From: Fratercula arctica
Taxonomy: Eukaryota; Chordata; Aves; Charadriiformes; Alcidae
Length of the DNA stretch: 64,000 bases
Direction of reading: 5' to 3'
Assembly: GCA_947846985.1 (NCBI GenBank)
Contig: CANTUZ010000025.1
Location: 3,656,100 to 3,720,099 of the forward strand
Part shown: positions 49,236 to 59,721 of the stretch, one piece after another
Position numbering within the stretch: position 1 is the stretch's first letter
Layout: each line of letters opens with the position of its first letter
Position numbers and translations under genes: made by a program
Notes under the pieces: model-generated
What the model was told of the DNA's origin: nothing
Databases searched by the model: none
The model's input: the letters and a program-made list of their open reading frames with translations, nothing else

Positions 49236-50569
49236 TGTCGTGGATGGAGTGATGCACTTCACTCGTAAAAGAGAAGCAGCAATATATTTATTGATATAAA
49301 ACAGCAATTTAACAAAGTTTGATAGTAAATGTGACAGTGGTTTAACAAGATTTGATGGCAAGGTACACTTGGTTATTTACTGCACATAGGGCCGGGTCAG
49401 TCAAAACTGTCAGGGAGACCCTCCCGTTGAGTCACGAGGTTCAGAGCGAAATCTAGGTGCGGCTGGATCCAATCTTATCCCAGACTTGGTCAATGGTTTA
49501 TGTCTAAAAGATTTTATGTGCACAATCACTTTAAGATATAATCTTAGTGAAGCTTTGAAGTTTAGCATGCTATTAGTCACTTACCGAGGATCTGTTGCGG
49601 CAAGGAATCTCTCAACCTCGAGGAGTAACCTTGAGAGGCGTCCCTACCCAAGGGGAAATCCTGGCGTGCAGCCCGCTGCTGTGCAGAAGAGCTTAAAGGA
49701 CTCTCAGGGTGTTCAATATTTATAGGGGTAACATGATTGACTTAAAGTCATATTTGCATATCGACCACAGTACCAATACTGTGGTTAGATGGGTGTATTG
49801 ATTAAGTTACCCTCTGGCTGTTGTGATGTTATCTGTCTTCCAGAAATCCACTTTGAGACAGATGTAGCCATCACAACCAGATGCACCAATCACGACCACC
49901 ACAAGTGGTTGTCCTGATTCGTGGTGGAGCAGAGCCAACTTTCTGTTCAGTGAGAGAGGCTCTTGCTCACACTTGTTGCTGTGGCAACCAGGGTCAGCTG
50001 ACTTGGTTGTTTACCCCATGGAGGGGTTGCACCTGTGGGGAGGAGTGGACAGATCAGGTGACCCAAACTGACCAATAGGGTATTCTATCCCATCTGCCAT
50101 GCTCAGTATACAAGCTGCAGGACCAAGGGGGTCAAGTTAGATCTTCTCCAATGGTTCTCTTTCTTCAATGACTGATGTGTGAGGAGGACCTTGTTGGCTC
50201 ATCTGCCTTTTGATCCTGGTCAGTGTGTTCCAGTTCCCAGTTGTCACTGAGTCCAGTGTGGAACTTCTCTAGTTGCCTGCCAGTGGCATCTCCCTGTGAG
50301 CTTGATATGGTTTTGTCTATATTTGTATATATTGTATCTATTTCATTATTATTTTATTATTAATATTTTTATTAAAGTAGTTTAGTTTTTTTCTAAACTC
50401 ATAATTCTCTTTATCTCTCTTCTTCCTCTCCTTGGAGTGAGAGGTGGGGGAGAGTGTCTGTCGTCTTGTCATTGGACAACCCAGCCCAAACCACAACAGC
50501 CCAAACTTGCTTCAGCGGAGTTACAGGAGATAAAGGTCAGGTTGTGATTGGGGGGAGCACACCATCACA
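49236..50569 (-). mobile_element. Solo LTR of family F, inserted in LTR E and split by LTR D
   Basis: The segment starts TGTCGTGGATGGAG and ends ACCATCACA. GCATG (49231-49235) and GCGTG (50570-50574) flank it, a 5-bp target duplication with one mismatch. Its two parts are 49236-49909 and 50499-50569. A TTTATTGATATAAAACAG segment near the left end resembles a reverse-oriented poly(A)/R region, so sense is probably minus. Confidence 0.65.
49910..50498 (+). mobile_element. Solo LTR of family D, second copy
   Basis: TGTCCTGATTCG... to CCACAACA. Its reverse complement matches 10748-11338 along the whole length with few differences (for example CTGCCAGTGGCATCTCCCTG and TCTCCAATGGTTCTCTTTC shared). 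An AT-rich tract with AATATTTTTATTAAAG lies near 50370-50390. It sits inside LTR F. I find no matching 5-bp flanks (GTGGT and GCCCA). Confidence 0.8.
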
Positions 50570-51945
50570 GCGTGGCAAGGTTTTGGTAGTGGGGGGGCTG
50601 CAGGGGTGGCTTCTGTGAGAAGCTGCTAGAAACTTCTTTTATGTCCAATAGAGCCAATGCCAGCTGGCTCCAAGATGGACCTGCTGCTGGCCAAAGCTGA
50701 GCCAATCAGAAATGGTGGTAGGGCTTCTGTGATAACATATTTAAGAAGGGGGGGACCAAAAGGTGCAACACCAGCAGCACTCAGGAGAGGAGTAAGAATA
50801 TGTGAGAGAATAAGTCTGCAGGCACCCTGGCAGGATGTCCCCCTGCAGCCCATGAAGGTCCACAGTGGAGCAGATATCCACCTGCAGCCTGTGCAGGACC
50901 CCCCACTGGAGCAGGTGGCTGTGCCTGAAGGAAGCTGAGACCCCATGGAGAGCTCGCACTGGAGCAGGCTCCTGGCAGGACCTTTGGAGAGGAAACCATG
51001 CTGGAGCAAGTATGCTGGCAGAACCTGTGACCCCGTGGGGGACCTATGCTGGAGCAGTTTGTGAAGAACTGTAGTCTGTGGGAAGGACTCCAATTTTAGA
51101 AGCTTGTGGAGAACTGTCTCCCATGGGAGGAACCTCACACTGGAGCAGGAAAAGAGTGTTGAGGAGTCCCCCCACCCCGAGGAGGAAGGAGTGGCAAGAG
51201 ACAATGTGTGATGAACTGACCACAACCCCCATTCCCCATCCCCCTGTGCTGCTTGGGAGGGCGGAGGTAGAGAAAACTGGAAGTAAACTTGAGCTCGGAA
51301 TAAAGGGAGGGATGGGGTAAGGTGTTTTAAAATTTAGGTTTTACTTCTCCTTATCCTACTCTGATTGGAGTGGCAATAAATTAAATTAATTTTCCCAAGT
51401 TGATACTGTTTTGCCTGAGATGGTAATTGCCAAGTGATCTCCCTGTCCTTATATAGACCTGCGAGCCTTTCGTTATATTTTCTCTCCCCTGCCCAGTTGA
51501 GGAGGAGGAATGATAGAGCAGCTTTGGTGGGCACCTGGTGTCCAGCCAGGGTCAACCTGACACAACTATGCTCTAGGACAGATTTTATAATTTATTTTGT
51601 TTCTTTCTTTTCCTATTGAACATATACAGATGAAATATTCTATAAGCATCTAGGAGAAGTCTCACAATTGTTACCACTTGTTCTCATATGGGGACTTCAA
51701 GTTACCAGATGTCTGCTGGAAATATAATACAGCAGAGAGAAAACAGTCTAGGAGGTTCCTGGAGTGTGCTGAGGATAACTTCCTGACACAGCTGATGAGG
51801 GAGCCAATTAGGGAAGGCACCCTACTAGATCTGTTGTTTGCAAATAGAGAAGGACTTGTAGGGGATGTGAGGGTTAGAGGCTGTCTTGGGCACAGAGATC
51901 ATGAAATGATAGAGTCTTCAATTCTTGGAGAAGCAAGGAGGGGGG

Positions 51946-52036
51946 TGTCGTGGTTTGGCCTCAGACGGCAACAAAGAACCACGTGTCGCTCGCTCAGCGC
52001 TTCCCGGTATGGGAAGGATCAGAAGAAAAAAGCAAA
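51946..52036 (-). repeat. ERV2 3' LTR remnant
   Basis: About 90 bp matching the U5 and part of R of the 5' LTR (57226-57316), starting TGTCGTGGTTTGGCC in plus orientation. U3 is missing. At the break a 10-bp direct repeat ACTAACCCAG (52037-52046 and 52051-52060) sits between LTR and integrase sequence. Confidence 0.85.
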
Positions 52037-52050
52037 ACTAACCCAGCAAG

Positions 52051-52818
52051 ACTAACCCAGACTGTCTTCCCTAACATATTCTTCATGTGCACTACGGGGA
52101 CCTTATCCCCTTCTACGGTACGTGGAAGTTTTGACTGGGCAGGGCCAGCCCGATTGGTAGATCCCCTGGTATTAACTAGCCAGGTAGCCTTTGCTAAATG
52201 TGCATCCCAATGTTTTAAGGTCCCACCACCCATTGCTCTCAGTGTAGTTTTTAACAGTCCATTGTACCGTTCTGTCTTCCCAGAGGCTGGTGCGTGACAG
52301 GGGATGTGATATACCCACTCAATGCCATGCTCTTTGGCCCAGGTGTCTATGAGGCTGTTTCGGAAATGAGTCCCATTGTCCGACTCACTTCTCTCTGGGG
52401 TACCATGTCGCCACAGGACTTGCTTTTCAAGGCCCAGGATAGTATTCCGGGCAGTGGCATGGGGCACAGGGTATGTTTCCAGCCATCCAGTGGTTGCTTC
52501 CACCATTGTGAGCACATAGCGCTTGCCTTGACGGCTTCGTGGCAGTGTGATATAATCAATCTGCCAGGCCTCCCCATATTTATATGTCAACCATCGTCCT
52601 CCATACCAAAGAGGCTTCAAACGCTTGGCTTGCTTGATTGCAGCGCATGTCTCACATTCATGGATGACCTGTGCAATAGTGTCCATGGTCAAGTCCACCC
52701 CTGGGTCACGAGCCCATCTATATGTCGCATCTCTTCCTCGATGGCCTGAGGTGTCATGGGCCCATTGAGCTATGAATAGTTCACCCTTATGTTGCCAGTC
52801 CAGATCCACCTGAGCCAC
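52051..52818 (-). pseudogene. ERV2 integrase
   Basis: A 348-codon frame (53040-51994) encodes the end of RNase H and then integrase. Counting from its first Met, the zinc-binding HHCC residues are H95, H100, C129 and C132, and the catalytic triad is D162, D221 and E257, with exactly 35 residues between the second Asp and Glu (the D,D-35-E signature). Integrase joins viral DNA ends to host DNA. The frame then runs through the deletion break into antisense LTR, so the natural C-terminus is missing. All catalytic residues are still present. Confidence 0.9.
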
Positions 52819-54640
52819 TTCAATCCTAGCAGCCCGATCCACCTGCTGGTTGTTCTGATGTTCCTCCGTGGCCCGATTCTTCGGTACGTGGGCATCTACG
52901 TGGCATACTTTCACAACCAGATTCTCTATCCGGGCAGCAATATCTTGCCATAGTTCAGTAGCCCAGATGGGTTTGCCTCTGCGCTGCCAGTTGCCCTGCT
53001 TCCACTGCTGTAACCACCCCCACAGAGCATTTGCCACCATCCATGAGTCAGTGTAGAGATAAAGTACTGGCCATCTTTCTCACTCGGCGATGTCCAAAGC
53101 CAGCTGAATGGCTTTCACCTCTGCAACCTGGCTCGATTCACCTTGTCCTTCACTGGCTTCTGCAACTTGTCGTGTAGGACTCCACACAGCAGCCTTCCAC
53201 TTTCGATGCTTTCCCACAATCCGGCAGGACCCATCAGTGAACAGGGCATATTTCTTCTCATTTTCTGGCAGTTTATTATATGGTGGGGCCTCTTCCGCAC
53301 GCGTCACCTCCTCCTCTGGTGACATTCCAAAATCCTTGCCTTCTGGCCAGTCCATGATCACTTCCAGAATTCCTGGGTGACTGGGGTTTCCCATTCGAGT
53401 TCGCTGTGTGATCAGTGCAATCCACTTACTCCATGTAGCATCAGTTGCACGATGTGTGGTGGGGACCCTTTCTTTGAACATCCAACCCAGCACCGGCAGT
53501 CGAGGTGCTAAGAGGAGCTGTGCTTCTGTACCAACCACCTCCGAAGCAGCTCGAACCCCTTCATATGCTGCCAAGATCTCCTTTTCTGTTGGAGTGTAGC
53601 GGGCTTCGGATCCTCTGTATCCCCGACTCCAAAACCCTAGGGGTCGACCTCGGGTCTCCCCTGGTGCCTTCTGCCAGAGGCTCCAGGTAGGGCCATTCTC
53701 CCCGGCTGCGGTGTAGAGCACGTTTTTAACATCTTGTCCTGCCCGGACTGGCCCCAGGGCCACTGCATGGACTATTTCCTGTTTGATTTGTTCAAAAGCT
53801 TGTCGTTGCTCAGGACCCCATTTAAAATCCTTCTTCTTCCGGGTTACTTGATACAGAGGGCTTACAATCAGACTGTAATCTGGGATATGCATCCTCCAAA
53901 AACCCACAATGCCTACGAAAGCTTGTGTTTCCTTTTTGCTAGTTGGTGGAGACATAGCTGCTATTTTGTTGATCACATCCATTGGGATCTGGCGGCGTCC
54001 ATCTTGCCATTTTATTCCTAAGAACTGGATCTCCTGCGCAGGTCCCTTGACCTTCCTTCGTTTTATGGCAAAACCAGCTTTCAGAAGGATTCAGACTATT
54101 TTATCCCCTTTCTCAAAAACTTCTTCTGCTGTGTTTCCCCATACGATGATGTCATCAATGTACTGCAGATGTTCTGGGGCTTCACCCTGTTCCAGTGCAG
54201 TCTGGATCAGTCCATGGCAAATGGTGGGGCTGTGCTTCCACCCCTGGGGCAGTCGATTCCAGGTGTACTGGATGCCCCTCCAAGTGAAAGCAAACTGTGG
54301 CCTGCACTCTGCTGCCAAAGGGATTGAGAAAAATGCATTAGCCATATCAATCGTGGCATACCACTTGGCTGCCTTGGACTCCAGTTCATGCTGGAGTTCT
54401 AGCATGTCCGGCACAGCAGCGCTCAGCGGTGGCGTGACTTCATTCAGGCCACGATAGTCTACAGTTAGCCTCCACTCTCCATTGGATTTTCACACCGGCC
54501 ATATGAGACTGTTAAAGGGTGAGCGAGTCTTGCTGATCACTCCTTGAACCTCTAGTTGAGGAATCAGCTTATGGATGGGAATCAGAGAGTCTCGGTTAGT
54601 GCGATATTGCCGCCGATGCACCGTTGTGGTAGCAATCGGC
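52819..54640 (-). pseudogene. ERV2 reverse transcriptase and RNase H
   Basis: RT shows TIDMANAFFSIPL (first catalytic Asp), LPQGWKHSPTICHGL and the YIDD loop (54162-54151). After a connection domain (ETQAFVGIVGFWRMHIPDY), RNase H follows with LFTDGSC, the later LYTDSW and HVDAH. These would copy viral RNA and remove it. The region is broken by TGA at 54490-54492 (ERV1 has CGA there), 54091-54093 and 53080-53082. All three stops are TGA, as expected if CpG-containing Arg codons have decayed. It is non-functional as it stands. Confidence 0.9.
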
Positions 54641-55087
54641 ACCTGCTGTTCTTCGACCCTCAACAACCCCACAACAGAAGAGTCCTCCAAGAGACCAGGC
54701 AAGGTAGACAGCTTCCTCCGTCTCCAAGGCAGCTATGCCAAAGGCCCACCGATACCCCTTTGGGTCCTTAAAATAGCCTCTCCTGAGGTAATCTATACCA
54801 AGGATGCATGGAGCCTCTGGGCCAGTCACAATGGGACGCTTTTGCCACTCATTCCCAGTTAGGCTCACTTCCGCCTCCAGTACAGTCAACTCTTGGGATC
54901 CCCCTGTGACCCCAGAAATAGAAATGGGTTCTGCCCCTCTATAGCTTGATGGTATTAGGGTGCACTGTGCTCCTGTGTCCACTAGAGGCTTATACTCCTG
55001 TGGGTCTGATGCGCCAGGCCATCGAATCCACACTGTCCAATAAACCCGGTTGTCCCTTTCCTCCACCTGGCTGGAGGCAGGGCCCCT
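54641..55087 (-). pseudogene. ERV2 protease
   Basis: The frame includes LVDTGAQCTLIP (active-site DTGA) and ILGIDYLRRG. It is in the same frame as gag, separated only by the TAG at 55088-55090. An 8-bp deletion near 54712 relative to ERV1 shifts the frame before RT. Confidence 0.88.
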
Positions 55088-57113
55088 CTAATCCTGGTCA
55101 TAGTATCCGGTACTCACTTCTTGCAGAAACGACCTGGATGTTCCTTCAAGAGGATCAGAAGCAAGATCAGGCCTTATGCTCTGTCTGGGGAACTGCCTGC
55201 TGGAAACTGGGGCGGCACTTTTCCTGGAGGGATCCCCTTTTGTGGTTGTCCTTCCTTGCAACTCCTGTACCCGTGTCCGCAGGATCCAAGTAGGTTGTCC
55301 ATCCCACTTCCTCATGTCCTCTCCATGGTCACGCAGGTAGAACCACAGGGTGCCTCGTGGTGTGTACCCTCTGTACTCTCTCTCTTGAGTGGGGAAATGC
55401 CTGCTCCTAATAGCTGAGATGCTGGCCCGTACAGGTGGGGAGTAGGACATATTCTCTTCAAGTTGCTGGACCTTCCGGGACAGCTTCTCCACAGTTGAGA
55501 CAAGGTGGGAAGAGAGACTTTCTTCATATCACCGGAGCCGGCCAGCCACCTCATCCACCGTTGATCCCTCTTCGCCTTTCCATTACATTACTGCCAGTGA
55601 GTTGGCATATGACGATGGTGCGCTCCGTACAAACTTCCGCCACATGGGCCTTGTGCAGTGCACCTCATCAGGGTCCGTGGGTAAGTCTGTATTGTCCAAG
55701 TCATAATAAATCATCTCCCGCACGGCTACTTCTCTCAGGTACTGGATACCTCTTTCCATGGTGGTCCACTTGCTTGGTTGACATACAACATCTTCACTGA
55801 AGGGGTACCTCTCCCTCACACCTGACAGGAGTTGTTTCCAGAGGCTGAGGGCTTGGGTCTTCTTTCCAATTGCCTTGTCAATGCCGCCTTCCCTAGACAG
55901 GGATCCCAACTGTCTGGCTTCCCTACCCTCTAATTCCAGGCTACTGGCCCCATTATTCCAACACCGAAGCAGTCAGGTGACAATATGCTCACCTGAAAGT
56001 CGGTTAAAATCTCAAGGATAGGGATCGGGTAATTATCTCTGGTTCTGCCTCTTCCTCCTGTCCTTGTGATGGCCCTGGTTCATCATCATCTCTTACTAAG
56101 CGAACTGATTTCTTTGTGTACTTCTTCTTCTGTATCGGGGCAACGGATACTGGCACGGGTTGGTTCCCTGGTTCAGCGGCAGTGGCTGCCACTGGGGTTG
56201 GAGTAGCTGCAGTGGCTGCCAATGGGGTTGGAGTAGCTGCAGTCCCTGTCGCAGGGGCTGCAGTAGCTGCAGTGCCTGTCGCAGGGGCTGCAGCAGCTGC
56301 AGTGCCTGCCGCAGGGGTTGGAGTAGCCGCAGTGCCTGCCTCAGGGGCTGCAGTAGCCGCAACGCCTGCCGCAGGGGCCACAGCAGCCGCAGCACCTGCC
56401 GGTCTGGTCTCTGTCTCTTTCCCCTGAGGGTGCTGCATAACACTGAGCAGTGCCTGGTAGATACTGGCCAGGGCCCAGCACAGTGTCGTGAGTTGTGCCT
56501 CTCTGGAATAGCCACAGCATTTTCCCTTCAAATATTCTACTACTCTATCAGGGTCCTGTAATTCTTCAGGGGTGAAGTCCCAGACCACTGGAGGTGAGAA
56601 GTTCTCTAGGTACCTGCCCATGTTCTCCCACATGCCATGCCACCCCTGACTGTCCAGCCTCGGAGCAGATCTCTGGGTGGTAGTCTTAAATAGTCGTTTA
56701 ACCCTAAACGAGACCTGGAACACATTCAGGAGACATAACAATAGGATCAGGCTGGTTTGAGCATCCCAAGGATATTCAAAATTCTCAAAAGCTGTGATAC
56801 CTGACCCGAAGGAGAAAAGGGAGGCAAAAGAGCTGGGGAAAGTGTCCCCCCCTGTTTCCCCCATAGACTGGGTGTAATTATTAATAAATTCTGAGAGGTG
56901 GTGCCCAATGTACGGGCAGGACAGCAATACCACATAAACGCCCCAAAATAACCATCTAACAAGTGATGTTGTCATATCATAAGCTGATATCGCACAGGAC
57001 AGTAAAATGATAATCCTCATCCCCCTCCCAGAAGTAACAAATATCATCAAAGGGAGTGCATAAGACACATAGGAATTTACATAACACAGCCATGAGAACA
57101 AACTAAGCAACAT
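55088..57113 (-). pseudogene. ERV2 gag-like polyprotein with N-terminal membrane segments
   Basis: It starts with ATG at 57113, about 85 nt after the PBS. The first about 140 residues have the same hydrophobic segments as ERV1 (FSWLCYVNSY, GMRIIILLSCAIS, WGVYVVLLSCPYIG, LILLLCLLNVFQVSF). The Ala/Pro/Thr repeat is longer than in ERV1. A 23-bp deletion near 56010 and a GAA-to-TAA change (55583-55585) break the capsid-like part. The last part (VEKLSRKVQQLEENM to STGYYDQD) is open and ends in TAG at 55088-55090. No zinc knuckle is seen. Confidence 0.75.
56193..56402 (-). repeat. 30-bp tandem repeat in ERV2 gag (about 7 units)
   Basis: Units of the type GGGGCTGCAGTAGCTGCAG plus TGCCTGTCGCA repeat every 30 bp (10 residues each, Ala/Pro/Thr-rich). 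The opposite strand gives spurious Cys/Ser-rich ORFs. Confidence 0.87.
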
Positions 57114-57199
57114 AGCGACCAGTGACTATTTACCTAACAAATTCGTTTTTTTTTTTTTTCAAGCTCTAGTTGGATTCTGTCGTTGTCTCAACCCTTCGA

Positions 57200-57217
57200 G
57201 CCCCACGTTGGGCACCA
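57200..57217 (-). other. ERV2 primer binding site, tRNA-Lys1,2
   Basis: TGGTGCCCAACGTGGGGC on the minus strand, one mismatch to the tRNA-Lys1,2 complement, with TCGAA continuing the match. It lies 8 nt inside the 5' LTR. Confidence 0.88.
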
Positions 57218-57225
57218 AAAAGGAC

Positions 57226-57546
57226 TGTCATGGTTTGGCCTCAGACGGCAACAAAGAACCACGTGTCGCTCACTCGGCTCTTCCCGGTATGGGAAGGATC
57301 AGAAGAAAAAGGCAAAACTCTTGGGTTGAGACAAAGGCAGTTTAACAGAACAGCAAAGGGAACAAGAAAACAGTAACACGGACAGAGGAATATACAAACG
57401 CAATTACGGAACCGCCATTCCGGACCCGGGACGTGCCAGCCCGCTCCAAACCCAACTGCCTGCCCCCTCCCCTCCTTTTAATCTCAGGGTAGGCGTGGCT
57501 CACATGGCATGGAATACTTAACCCTGTCCCTGCCGGAACCAGGACA
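57226..57546 (-). repeat. ERV2 5' LTR
   Basis: 321 bp on the minus strand from TGTCCTGGTTCCGGC to AAACCATGACA. It is shorter than the ERV1 LTRs (358 bp), with deletions in U3. The CTGTTAAACTGCC and CAACCCAAGAG segments are shared. Confidence 0.88.
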
Positions 57547-59721
57547 GGGGGTCAGCAGAACTGCCACCTTGGACTTCCAGAGGGTAGACTTTAGGCTGTT
57601 TAAGATCCTGCTTGACAGAGTCCCTTGGGAGGCAGTCCTGAAAGGCAAAGGAGTCCAGGAAGGCTGGATGCTTTTCAAGAAGGAAATCTTCAAGGCACAG
57701 GAGAAGGCCGTCCCTATGTGCGGAAAGACAAGCAAAAGGGGAAGACGACTGGCCTGGATGAACAGAGAGCTTTGTCTGGAATTCAGGAAAAAAAGAGAGT
57801 ATACGGCCTTTGGAAGAAGGGGCAGGCAACTCAGGAGGGCTAGAAGTACTTTGTGAGGTTATGCAGGGAGAAAACTAGAAGGGCTAAAGCCCAAACAGAA
57901 CTTAATTTGGCTTCTGATGTTAAGGACAATAAAAAATGTTTCTATAAATACATTAGCAATAAAAGGATGACTAAGGATAATCTCCATCCTTTATTAGACA
58001 GTGGCGGATACATAGTGCCCAAGGCAAAGGCTGAGATAATTAATGCTTTCTTTTCCTCAGTCTTTAGTAGCAGGACCACTTCTTCCCTGAGTACCTAGCC
58101 CCCTGAGCTAGTAGATAGGGGCAAGGAGCAGAATGAAGCCCCCATAATCCAAGGGGAAATGGTGAGGGACCTGCTCCAACACCTGGACATACCCAAGTCT
58201 ACGGGGCCGGATGGGATCCACCCGAGGGTACTGAGGGAGGTGGTGGAAGTGCTCACCAAGCCACTTTCCATCATTTACCAGCAGTCCTGGCTAATCGGGG
58301 AGGTCCCACTTGAATGGAGGTTAGCAAATGTGACGCCCATCCACAAGAGGGGCTGGAAGGAGGATCCGGGGAACTACAGGCCTGTCAGTCTGACCTCGGT
58401 GCCGGGGAAGGTTATGGAACAGATCATCTTGAGTGCCATCGCGTGGCACATGAAGGACAACCAGGTGATCAGGCCCAGTCAGCATGGGTTCATGAAACGT
58501 AGGTCCTGCTTGACTAACCTGATCTCCTTCTATGACAAAGTTACTCGCTTTGTGGATGAGGGAAAGGCTGTGGATGTTGTTTACCTGGACTTTAGTAAGG
58601 CCTTTGATGCTGTTTCCTACAGCATTCTCCTGGAGAAACTGCTCATGTTTTGGATGGGTGTACTTGTCACTGGGTAAAATACCGGCTGGATGGCCAGGTC
58701 CAAAGAGTAGTGGTGAATGGAGTTAAATCCAGTTGGCAGCCAGTCACGAGTGGTGTTCCCCAGGGCTCAGTATTGGGGCTGGTTCTGTTTAATATCTTTA
58801 TCAATGATCTGGATGAGGGGATTGAGTGCACCCTCAGTAAGTTTGCAGACAGCAGCAAGTTAGGTGGGAGTGTCCACCTGCTTGAGGGCAGGAGGACTCC
58901 ACAGAGGGATGTGGACAGGCTGGATCGATGGGCCAAAGCCAATGGTATGAGGTTCAACAAGGCCAAGTGTCGGGTCCTGCACTGGGGTCACAACAGCCCC
59001 ATGCAGCGCTACAGGCTTGGGGAAGAGTGGCTGGAAGAAAAGGACCTGGGGGTGTTGGTCGACTGCCAGCTGAATATGAGCCAGCAGTGTGCCCAGGTGG
59101 CCAAGGTGGCCAACAGCATCCTGGCCTGTATCAGGAATAGTGTGGCAAGTAGGACTAGGGAAGTGATCGTCCCCCTGTACTCGGCACTAGTGAGGCCCCA
59201 CCTCAAGTACTGTGTCCAGTTTTCGGCCCCCCACTACAAGAAAGACATTGAGGTGCTGCAGCATGTCCAGAGAAGGGCACCAAAGCTGGTGAGGGGTCTG
59301 GAGAACAAGTCTTATGAGGAGCAGCTGAGGGAGCTGGGGCTGTTTAATTTTGAGAAAAGGAAGCTGAGGGGAGACCTTATCGCTCTTTACATCTACCTGA
59401 AAGGAGGTTGTAGCGAGGTGGGTGTTAGCCTCTTCTCCCAAGTAACAAGCGATAGGATGAGGGGAAACAGCCTCAAGTTGCGCCAGGTGAGGTTTAGATT
59501 GGATATTAGGAAAAATTTCTTCACCAAAAGGGTTATCAAACATTGGAACAGCTGCCCAGGGAAGTGGTTGATTCACCATCCCTGGAGGTGTTTAAAAGAT
59601 GTAGTGAAAAAGATGTAACTGCTGAGGGACATGGTTTAGTGGTAACTCATCAGTGTTAAGTTAACGGTTGGACTCGATGACCTTAAAGGTCTCTTCCAAC
59701 CAAAGCGATTCTATGAGTCTT

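Larger units (their letters stand above)
49219..51564 (+). mobile_element. Solo LTR of family E, split by nested LTR F and LTR D
   Basis: The first 17 bp, TGTATTGGGTTTGCATG, lie at 49219-49235. The body resumes at 50570 (GCGTGGCAAGGTTTTGG) and continues to GGGTCAACCTGACACA at about 51564. This is a long avian LTR of about 1 kb: it contains ATATTTAAGAAGG (TATA-like, 50739), multiple GGAGCAG-rich degenerate repeats and AATAAATTAAATT near 51375 as a poly(A)-signal region, so sense is plus. Several ORFs across it are chance. Outer target duplication was not identified. Confidence 0.75.
51946..57546 (-). mobile_element. ERV2: endogenous retrovirus, ERV-L-like, gag-pro-pol without env
   Basis: On the minus strand: 5' LTR (57226-57546), tRNA-Lys PBS (57200-57217), gag-like, protease, RT, RNase H, integrase and a 3' LTR cut down to its last about 90 bp (51946-52036). 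The ends are TG...CA and the target duplication is GGGGG (51941-51945 and 57547-57551) inside a CR1. Class III (ERV-L-like) is inferred from pol sequence, the 5-bp duplication and absence of env; the tRNA-Lys1,2 PBS is the type used by foamy viruses. Deletions and at least three TGA codons disable it. The 3' deletion removes the U3, the polypurine tract and possibly the integrase end. Confidence 0.9.
51686..59718 (+). mobile_element. CR1 LINE with partial endonuclease, split by ERV2
   Basis: The left part (51686-51945) encodes the end of the CR1 endonuclease (GDFKLPDVCWKYN, EGTLLDLLFANREGL, LGHRDHEMIE). After ERV2 the element resumes at 57552 and continues through the linker and RT ([61 protein letters not shown]) to its tail near 59700. 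Removing ERV2 plus one copy of the 5-bp GGGGG duplication keeps the endonuclease frame open across the site. Several stops and frameshifts exist, and the FADD motif reads FADS, so the element is inactive. Confidence 0.92.

Noticed and set aside
50626..51320. Several ORFs of 60-199 codons on both strands
   Set aside because: They lie inside LTR E, a noncoding LTR with degenerate GGAGCAG-type repeats; no domain is present.
56193..56402. Regular 30-bp repeats as a CRISPR array
   Set aside because: Units are contiguous without unique spacers, lie in a gag reading frame, and the genome is a bird.
52037..57199. Possible env gene in ERV2
   Set aside because: No surface or transmembrane glycoprotein features are found; integrase sequence runs into the LTR remnant. 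The hydrophobic segments are at the gag end.
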